DNA from: Planctomycetia bacterium
Lineage (GTDB): Bacteria; Planctomycetota; Planctomycetia; Gemmatales; Gemmataceae
DNA: 9,180 bases
Direction: 5' to 3'
Assembly (NCBI GenBank): GCA_022616395.1
Contig: JAKEEV010000107.1
Coordinates: 1 to 9,180 of the forward strand
Part shown: positions 1 through 4,987 of the stretch, piece after piece
Position numbering within the stretch: position 1 is the first letter of the stretch
Layout of the letters: each line of letters begins with the position of its first letter
The notes under the pieces: generated by a model
What the model was told of the DNA's origin: nothing
Databases searched by the model: none
What the model saw: the letters and a program-made list of their open reading frames with translations, nothing else
Made by a program: the position numbers and the translations under genes

Positions 1-624
1 GACCGTGCGCTGAAACAGAGCCGCGCTCCCGGCGGGAGTCGGGCAACTGGTCGGTTTCTTTCCCGGAGGAACCAGTTGAAGCACGAACGTCCGCTCCTCG
101 CCCGCCTTGAGCGTGACTTCACCGACCGCGCTGGCTCCTTCGATTCGCATCTCGACTGGCGAAGTGAGTACCAGAGTCAGGTCTGGGCCTTCAAAGCGAA
201 TACCGCAATCGTCGCTGTGAGTGGTATGCGATGCACGCGCGTAATCGAACGCCGGTCGGCACTCCACGCGAACCGGCAGCTCGCCGGTAACGGCGTGAAC
301 TCTGCGAATGATCTGGTGTTCGCACTCATCTCCCGGTTGAGGCACTGGCATGAAGTCGATGAGTTCGAGAATGCCGTCCGGGTGCAGGAATCGCGTGACG
401 AGGACGTTTGTGTCTGGCCAGTAGAACTGTTTGTGCCGCGCGCCTTCGATCAGCGGAGCGATTTGAAACCGCCCGCCCTTGGTGTCATCCAAAATCGCGC
501 CGAAGACGCTCGGCGAGTCGAATCGTGGAAGGCAGAGCCAGTCAATCGACCCATTCAGGCCGACCAGAGCCGCCGTGCGCAGGTTCCCGATGATGCCATA
601 GTTCTCGATTGGCTGATAGGGCAT
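1..624 (-). CDS. Glycoside hydrolase family 15 protein (glucoamylase/trehalase-like), N-terminal part
   Basis: Open without a stop from an ATG at 624 to the left window edge: 208 codons, C-terminus missing. Residues 7-47 carry the hallmark N-terminal block of bacterial GH15 proteins: IENYGIIGNLRTAALVG, then NGSIDWLCLPRFDSPSVFGAIL. Residues 76-115 continue with VTRFLHPDGILELIDFMPV and an IIRRVHAV strand, matching the beta-sandwich (trehalase-like N-terminal) domain that precedes the catalytic (alpha/alpha)6 barrel. The barrel and its catalytic glutamates lie outside the window, so the substrate cannot be read here. Family members hydrolyse alpha-glucosidic bonds (trehalose, maltodextrin, glucoamylase substrates). 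No signal peptide is visible, so a cytoplasmic enzyme is likely. The start is well fixed: an AAGAGGA site sits 4 nt upstream, and an in-frame stop lies upstream with no alternative start between. The gene is divergent from the OPT transporter gene. Confidence 0.93.
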   Translation of the reverse strand, partial: MPYQPIENYGIIGNLRTAALVGLNGSIDWLCLPRFDSPSVFGAILDDTKGGRFQIAPLIEGARHKQFYWPDTNVLVTRFLHPDGILELIDFMPVPQPGDECEHQIIRRVHAVTGELPVRVECRPAFDYARASHTTHSDDCGIRFEGPDLTLVLTSPVEMRIEGASAVGEVTLKAGEERTFVLQLVPPGKKPTSCPTPAGSAALFQRTV

Positions 625-628
625 GCGT

Positions 629-635
629 TCCTCTT
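629..635 (-). promoter_or_regulatory. Ribosome binding site of the GH15 gene
   Basis: On the minus strand AAGAGGA lies 4 nt before the ATG at 624. It is the most convincing Shine-Dalgarno match in the window apart from the one before the giant VWA gene. It supports the chosen GH15 start. Confidence 0.6.
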
Positions 636-681
636 GCTTTTTCTCGCGGGGGCGACGAATCTATCCCCTCATCCTAATAGA

Positions 682-771
682 GTTTCAGTTGGATTGGTGC
701 GGAACTGGTGTTTGGTCCGAAAGACAGCTAAGACACGGACCAAACACCAGACACACCAATCCAACTGAAAC
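682..771. repeat. Long near-perfect inverted repeat (33-bp hairpin) between divergent genes
   Basis: The outer arms GTTTCAGTTGGATTGGTG (682-699) and CACCAATCCAACTGAAAC (754-771) pair perfectly over 18 bp. The inner arms CTGGTGTTTGGTCCG (705-719) and CGGACCAAACACCAG (736-750) pair perfectly over 15 bp. A small internal loop (5 nt at 700-704 opposite 3 nt at 751-753) separates the two stems. The apical loop is 16 nt (720-735). The hairpin lies between the divergent GH15 and OPT genes, so it does not terminate either of them. It could be a cruciform-forming intergenic repeat, a 5' leader structure, or a small non-autonomous element. No clear flanking target duplication is visible. The structure is certain from the sequence, but its role is unknown. 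Confidence 0.9.
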
Positions 772-800
772 GGGTAACCTCTCTCGAACGAACTTGCTCC

Positions 801-813
801 ACTCGTCGCGAGT
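801..813 (+). promoter_or_regulatory. Small dyad just upstream of the OPT start
   Basis: ACTCG-TCG-CGAGT is a perfect 5-bp inverted repeat with a 3-nt centre, ending 6 nt before the ATG at 820. It occupies the place where a Shine-Dalgarno site would normally be, and none is seen there. It could be a leader mini-hairpin or an operator half-site pair. A short dyad like this can arise by chance in GC-rich DNA. Confidence 0.2.
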
Positions 814-819
814 ACATTC

Positions 820-3165
820 ATGTCGTCCGAAAACGCACCCAATGGCGCAGCGCCGGAAACGCCACCACACCAGCCGTTCATTCCTCCGCACGAATCGCCG
901 AAGGAGTTCACGCTCCCCGCGGTGCTGGCCGGGGCGGTTCTGGGCATCATCTTCGGTGCTTCGTCGCTGTATCTGGTGCTGAAGGTCGGGTTGACGGTCT
1001 CCGCGTCAGTGCCCATCGCGGTGCTGTCGATCACGCTCTTCCGCGCGTTCTCCAGGGCGTTCAAGGTCCGCAAGGCGACCATTCTCGAAAACAACATCGT
1101 CCAGACGACCGGTAGCGCGGGCGAATCCATCGCGTTTGGAGTCGGGGTCACGATGCCCGCTCTGCTCTTGCTCGGCTTCGAGATGGAGCCGGTTCGCGTG
1201 ATGACGGTCTCGGTTCTCGGCGCGATTCTCGGCATCCTCATGATGATCCCGCTTCGACGAGCGTTCATCGTCAAGCAGCACGGCAAGCTCCCATATCCCG
1301 AAGGAACCGCGTGCGCGGAGGTGCTGGTCGCCGGCGAGAAGGGAGGCGCGACCGCGAAGATGGTGTTCATCGGCTTCGGAATCGCGCTGGTTCACAAGTT
1401 CCTGACCGCGGGGAGTAAGTTGTGGGCGAGCGATCCATCCACCAAGCTCTACACCACCGACCCAGCCACCGGCGCGAAGTCCGGCTTGAAGGGCGGGCAA
1501 CTCAGCGGCGAACTCTCACCGGAATTGCTCGGCGTGGGGTTCCTCATCGGTCCGCGCATCGCCTGCCTGATGATGGCCGGCGCGGTGATGTCGTACTTCG
1601 TGCTGGGGCCGTTCATCGCGAGCTTCGGCGAGAAGTTGAACGAACCGGTCGCGCCTGCTCAGTGGAACCCGGACAAGCCGAAGGACGAGAAGAACCCCGG
1701 CCTTGTGCGGAACATGGGACCGGGCGAAATCCAGGTGAATTACCTGCGCTATATCGGGGCCGGCGCGGTCGCGGCCGGCGGCATCATCAGCATGTGCCGC
1801 GCGCTGCCGCTCATCATCGGATCGATCAGCGCGGGCCTGCGCGATCTCCGCGCAACGCGAGCCGCGGCGAACGCGGGAACGACAGTCGCAATCCCTCGCA
1901 CCGAACGCGACATGCCGATGACGGTGGTGCTCTACGGCAGCCTGGGGTTGGTACTCGTGATGGCACTGGTTCCTCAACTCGGCCTCGGGCTGAGTTTCCA
2001 GGGGTTGGTCGGCGCGGTCATGATCCTGCTGTTCGGATTCCTCTTCGTCACCGTTTCCAGTCGATTGACGGGCGAGGTCGGCAGTTCGTCGAACCCGATT
2101 TCGGGAATGACCATCGCCACGCTGCTTCTTGTGTGTTTGATCTTCCTGATTCTGGGCCGCACCGGACCGGCCGCGATGTTCACAGCGCTCACCATCGCCT
2201 CGGTCGTGTGCATCGCATCGAGCAACGGAGGAACGACATCGCAAGACCTCAAGACCGGCTATCTGGTCGGTGCAACACCGGCGAAACAGCAGTGGGGCAT
2301 CCTCATCGGCGCGGTCACGAGCGCGCTGGTGATTGGGGTCACCATGCTGCTCTTGAACAAGGCCGCGGTTCACTACACGAAACAAGGGTTCGTGAATGAT
2401 GTGGTGCTGACCGTTCCCGAAGGCGCGCCGACCGAGCAACCGGGCCGACCCTACGACACCGGCGAACTGGCCGACACGAAGGAATATCATGTCGTCCACG
2501 TGCGGGCGGGCGAACACGAGCGGCTCAAGCCCGGCCGCTATCTGGTGGACGAAGCGGGCAAGCCGGTCTACCGCACCGATGTGCCGATCTCACGCGAAGC
2601 GAAGAAGATGGACAACGGCGAGGACGCGCCGAAGGAATTCACCGCTCCGCAACCGGGTCTGTTCGCCAACATCATCAAGGGCATTCTCGGCGGCACACTG
2701 GAATGGACGCTTGTCATCGCGGGCGTGCTCATTGCTGTCACGCTGGAACTGTGCGGTGTATCCGCGCTGCCGGTCGCGGTGGGCATGTACCTGTCGCTCT
2801 CGTCCACCATGCCCATCTTCATCGGCGGAATGATTCGGTTGGTCGCGGAGAAGATTCGCGGAAAACCGAAGTCGGAAGCGGAATCGGAAACCAGCCCCGG
2901 CGTGCTGCTGGCGAGCGGGTTCATCGCGGGAGGAACGCTCTGTGGACTTATCATCGCGTTCTTCGCGTTCGTGCCGGAACTTCAACAGGCGATCAACCTG
3001 GGGTTCCACTTCTTCGCCGAGACAAACGCGGAAACCGGCAAGGACGAATGGGCGCCGGATGAAGTCGGCTGGGCGAAGGTGCTCTCCGTGGTGATGTTCG
3101 GGCTACTCGGAGCATTCCTGTTCTGGGTTGGCTCGCGGAAAGAGAAGAATGAAACCGCACGATAA
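820..3165 (+). CDS. OPT family oligopeptide/metal-chelate transporter
   Basis: Complete 781-residue polytopic inner-membrane protein of the oligopeptide transporter (OPT) family. These are proton-coupled carriers of small peptides, or of metal-siderophore chelates in the YSL branch; the substrate cannot be told from sequence. Family blocks appear in order: FTLPAVLAGAVLGIIFGASS (30-49) opening the first membrane helix; NNIVQTTGSAGESIAFGV (91-108); KLPYPEGTACAEVLVAGE (156-173); a helix near 232-268; SSRLTGEVGSSSNPISGMT (413-431); and SSNGGTTSQDLKTGYLVGAT (467-486). Hydrophobic segments recur to the C-terminal helix at about 751-771. Residues about 517-612 form a hydrophilic stretch between membrane segments (RAGEHERLKPGRYLVDEAG), longer than the short linker I expect there. 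The start was chosen as the first ATG before the membrane region, giving a short Pro-rich N-tail. No Shine-Dalgarno site precedes it. The stop codon lies inside a long hairpin arm. Confidence 0.95.
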   Translation: MSSENAPNGAAPETPPHQPFIPPHESPKEFTLPAVLAGAVLGIIFGASSLYLVLKVGLTVSASVPIAVLSITLFRAFSRAFKVRKATILENNIVQTTGSAGESIAFGVGVTMPALLLLGFEMEPVRVMTVSVLGAILGILMMIPLRRAFIVKQHGKLPYPEGTACAEVLVAGEKGGATAKMVFIGFGIALVHKFLTAGSKLWASDPSTKLYTTDPATGAKSGLKGGQLSGELSPELLGVGFLIGPRIACLMMAGAVMSYFVLGPFIASFGEKLNEPVAPAQWNPDKPKDEKNPGLVRNMGPGEIQVNYLRYIGAGAVAAGGIISMCRALPLIIGSISAGLRDLRATRAAANAGTTVAIPRTERDMPMTVVLYGSLGLVLVMALVPQLGLGLSFQGLVGAVMILLFGFLFVTVSSRLTGEVGSSSNPISGMTIATLLLVCLIFLILGRTGPAAMFTALTIASVVCIASSNGGTTSQDLKTGYLVGATPAKQQWGILIGAVTSALVIGVTMLLLNKAAVHYTKQGFVNDVVLTVPEGAPTEQPGRPYDTGELADTKEYHVVHVRAGEHERLKPGRYLVDEAGKPVYRTDVPISREAKKMDNGEDAPKEFTAPQPGLFANIIKGILGGTLEWTLVIAGVLIAVTLELCGVSALPVAVGMYLSLSSTMPIFIGGMIRLVAEKIRGKPKSEAESETSPGVLLASGFIAGGTLCGLIIAFFAFVPELQQAINLGFHFFAETNAETGKDEWAPDEVGWAKVLSVVMFGLLGAFLFWVGSRKEKNETAR

Positions 3166-3253
3166 ACGCAGAAAAGACACGATCAAAACAGAAGAGTTGT
3201 GTTTTAACTCATCCTTCTGTTTTTCATCGTGTCTTTTCTGCGTTTATCGTGCG
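3156..3253. terminator. Long hairpin between convergent genes, probable bidirectional terminator
   Basis: Perfect 28-bp outer stem: 3156-3183 (starting CGCACGATAAACGC) pairs with 3226-3253 (ending GCGTTTATCGTGCG). A second 10-bp stem follows, AAAACAGAAG (3185-3194) with CTTCTGTTTT (3214-3223), and a weak AGTT/AACT pair closes a 19-nt apical region. The left arm contains the last two sense codons and the TAA stop (3163-3165) of the OPT gene. The right arm ends 16 nt short of the stop of the convergent coiled-coil gene. The position between convergent 3' ends suggests a shared transcription terminator or a 3'-end RNA-stabilising hairpin. No U-tract follows either arm, so it is not a textbook intrinsic terminator. 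The structure is certain; the terminator role is inferred. Confidence 0.6.
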
Positions 3254-3269
3254 CCTTGTCGGCTGCTGC

Positions 3270-4295
3270 TCATCTTCGGCCAGGAGGATTGCCTGCTCCG
3301 GGCTTGGTCATCACTTCCGCTGCCCGGCGCTGGAACTTCTGCATCTGCTCGCGAAGGCCCGCGTCTCCACGCTGCAGGATTTCCAGTTCGTGCTGAATCT
3401 CGGCGCTGAGGCGCTTCAGTTCGGTTTCCTGACGCGCGATCATCGCCCGTTCGCGTGCCATCGCGACTTCCATGTCGCGCATTTGCTTTTCGAGCGCCTC
3501 TTCGTCCTCGCGAAGTTGCCTGCGCTCATCTTCGAGCTTCTTCTTGTCCTGCGTCAGCTTGGCGCTTTCCTTCTCCAGTTCATCGGCCCAGTCTTCCAGT
3601 TCGGTGCGGGTCTTGGGAACCGGAGGAGGAGGAACCAGTTCGCCCTTGGCGATTTGCTCCTCGATGGCACCCAAGTGAGTGCTCAAGTCATCAATCTGCG
3701 AGTCCTTCTCGGCCAGAATCTTCTCGAACTCCTTCTCCTTGGTCACCAGTTGCTGTTCGGTCTCGCTGGCTTCCTGAAGAAGTTGTTTCATCTCTTCAAG
3801 CAACGAGCGGAGTTCTTTAATTTCGCCCTTGAGGCGCTGATTCTCGGCGTGTGGCGAGTCATCGTACTGCCGACCGTTTTGTTGCAGTTCGGCAAGCTGA
3901 CTCAAAGCTCCGGCAATCGCGCTGGCGGGGTCCGAGTACGCGCGGTTATTCGAGGGGTGAGGCGGTGGCGTTTGGCGATTAACTGGCGCGCGTTGAGTGG
4001 GAGGAGCAGCCGGAGCGGCCGGGCGCGCTGGCGGCACCGGGAGCGGCCCGGACTTGCCGGGCATGCGCAGCCGGGCCAGAAGGTCGGGGCTACTGGCTGG
4101 CGCGGGGACTGGAGTTGGAGTCGCGGTTACCGCCGCGATGGGCACGGCCAGAGGAACGGTCACATCCAGATCTTCCTCGCCATTGGGAGCAGCGGAGGCA
4201 AGCGGTGGGGGTGTGGAGGCCAGTAACCGGCGGCGAAGCTCGGCGGCCGAAAGCGAGGAAGAAGGCTGGGCGGGCGGTGTGTTTTGATTAGCCAT
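3270..4295 (-). CDS. Hypothetical protein with Pro/Ala-rich N-terminus and two coiled coils
   Basis: 341 residues, family not recognised. Residues 1-30 contain a short amphipathic block (LSAAELRRRLL, 15-25). Residues 30-120 are rich in Pro, Ala, Thr and Ser and probably disordered. Residues about 139-218 form a first coiled coil with Leu/Glu/Lys heptads (NQRLKGEIKELRSLLEEMKQ, 152-171). A proline hinge VPPPPVPKTR (221-230) breaks the helix, and residues about 231-328 form a second, highly charged coiled coil. The tail is short and basic. No signal peptide, membrane segment or catalytic motif is seen, so a cytoplasmic scaffold or filament-like role is possible but unproven. The start at 4295 (MANQNTPPAQ) was preferred to in-frame starts further upstream, because the extra residues look like translated intergenic DNA and the ATG at about 4375 has a GGAGG directly abutting it without spacing. 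Only a weak GAGAG lies about 9 nt before the chosen start. Confidence 0.85.
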   Translation of the reverse strand: MANQNTPPAQPSSSLSAAELRRRLLASTPPPLASAAPNGEEDLDVTVPLAVPIAAVTATPTPVPAPASSPDLLARLRMPGKSGPLPVPPARPAAPAAPPTQRAPVNRQTPPPHPSNNRAYSDPASAIAGALSQLAELQQNGRQYDDSPHAENQRLKGEIKELRSLLEEMKQLLQEASETEQQLVTKEKEFEKILAEKDSQIDDLSTHLGAIEEQIAKGELVPPPPVPKTRTELEDWADELEKESAKLTQDKKKLEDERRQLREDEEALEKQMRDMEVAMARERAMIARQETELKRLSAEIQHELEILQRGDAGLREQMQKFQRRAAEVMTKPGAGNPPGRR

Positions 4296-4761
4296 GTCGC
4301 ACGGCTCTCTATGTTCGAGCGGATTGGTGCGCCTGTTTGATTGTCGGATGGGGTTGGATTTTTGATCCTCAACCATCCTCCGGGTCTTTCCTGCCTTTCG
4401 GCCAACCCAGACACACGCCTCCGCGGACACACGACCAGGGAGAGCGAACATCCCGTTGGGCGAACGGGCCGGCGAGCCCGGCGGAAGTCCAACGCGCGCC
4501 GGGCAAAACCAAATCGTGCGATCCCGGCGGAACAATCCTTTTATCCGGCCTCAAAGACTAGGTTGCGGAACGAGCAAGTCAAATCAAAATTGCCTGGCCG
4601 ATTGTGTCGATTTCAACGGCCAAACGGCCATTAACCCGTAATCTCGCGACGAGTTCGGCTGAACCCGCCAACGGATTTCCAGGGGGAGTGTTAAGCCGGT
4701 TAGACTAGCCCAAATGGCGGCTGATTCACGCCGCCGTGGGCAACCCCAACCCATGCGGGTT
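4296..4761. other. Intergenic region between divergent genes, no gene seen
   Basis: About 465 bp upstream of the coiled-coil gene. The short open frames on both strands overlap each other, lack ribosome sites and encode Arg/Pro/Gly-rich peptides of no recognisable family, so none is called. Two small dyads occur near the right end: GGCGGC (4716-4721) with GCCGCC (4730-4735), and AACCC (4748-4752) with GGGTT (4757-4761). I see no tRNA, riboswitch or strong sigma-70 promoter. The promoter of the minus-strand gene should lie here, but I cannot place it. Confidence 0.5.
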
Positions 4762-4886
4762 CCACACTTTCGGCGACTTTGGTAGTGTCTGAGTTTGGCT
4801 TTTTGTAGCCGGCCTCTGTGAGGCCGGTCCGGGGTCGCAGACCCCGGCTACAGCAAACTGCGACACTACGGCGACTTTTCGTGTGG
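4762..4886. repeat. Outer dyad interrupted by the palindromic element
   Basis: CCACAC (4762-4767) and GTGTGG (4881-4886) are a perfect 6-bp inverted repeat lying just outside the direct repeats that flank the element. If the element and one copy of the direct repeat are removed, the arms come to lie 15 nt apart. This suggests the insertion went into a pre-existing small dyad. The arms are short, so chance cannot be excluded. Confidence 0.5.
4781..4869. mobile_element. MITE-like palindromic insertion with 9-10 bp target-site duplication
   Basis: The terminal inverted repeats GTAGTGTC (4782-4789) and GACACTAC (4862-4869) enclose nested pairs AGTTTG (4792-4797)/CAAACT (4854-4859) and TGTAGCC (4804-4810)/GGCTACA (4846-4852). 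The core has two perfect 8-bp mini-hairpins with 3-nt loops: CCGGCCTC-TGT-GAGGCCGG (4809-4827) and CCGGGGTC-GCA-GACCCCGG (4829-4847). Folded, the whole element would be a two-lobed cruciform on a stem. The direct repeat CGGCGACTTT occurs immediately on both sides (4771-4780 and 4869-4878; the C at 4869 is shared with the terminal repeat). This is what a 9-10 bp target-site duplication looks like. No coding capacity is present, so it would need a transposase from elsewhere. The GTAGCCGGCCTC...GACCCCGGCTAC core resembles intergenic repeats I associate with Gemmata-type genomes, but I could not check copy number. Confidence 0.8.
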
Positions 4887-4907
4887 CGAAATCGCCGTGA
4901 ATTGTCA

Positions 4908-4913
4908 TACAAT
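4908..4913 (+). promoter_or_regulatory. Possible -10 element upstream of the giant VWA gene
   Basis: TACAAT differs from the sigma-70 -10 consensus at one base and lies in a locally AT-richer stretch about 75 nt before the ATG at 4988, just downstream of the palindromic element. No good -35 hexamer is found 16-18 bp upstream. This is a weak call based on one motif. Confidence 0.25.
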
Positions 4914-4972
4914 CGGGGTTAAGTGCGTACTCGTCTGGCTCTCCACCTGCTTCCGCTGGAAAGCCACCATGT

Positions 4973-4977
4973 AGGAG
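4973..4977 (+). promoter_or_regulatory. Ribosome binding site of the giant VWA gene
   Basis: AGGAG lies 10 nt before the ATG at 4988. Together with the signal-peptide-like sequence that begins at this ATG, it fixes the start codon. Confidence 0.6.
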
Positions 4978-4987
4978 CGACTGGGCA

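Noticed and set aside
76..768. Plus-strand open frame of 230 codons at the left end
   Set aside because: It overlaps the GH15 gene on the other strand, has no family signature, and runs through the hairpin at 682-771. The minus-strand frame has clear GH15 motifs and a ribosome site.
682..771. Hairpin as an intrinsic terminator
   Set aside because: Both flanking genes point away from it, and no U-tract follows either arm.
1422..2517. Long frames on both strands inside the OPT gene (325 and 333 codons)
   Set aside because: Their translations are Arg/His/Gly-rich shadows. The OPT frame has all its family blocks in order.
4296..4535. N-terminal extension of the coiled-coil protein to a start at 4535
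   Set aside because: The added 80 residues have irregular, Arg/Pro/Trp-rich composition typical of translated non-coding DNA, and no ribosome site. The start at 4295 begins a coherent low-complexity and coiled-coil protein.
4337..4641. Small overlapping open frames in the intergenic region on both strands
   Set aside because: Frames of 61-97 codons overlap each other in several phases, with no ribosome sites and no recognisable motifs.
4781..4869. Palindromic element as a CRISPR repeat or tRNA-like gene
   Set aside because: There is a single unit with no spacers, no anticodon arm geometry and no CCA-type acceptor end. Terminal inverted repeats plus flanking direct repeats fit a small mobile element better.
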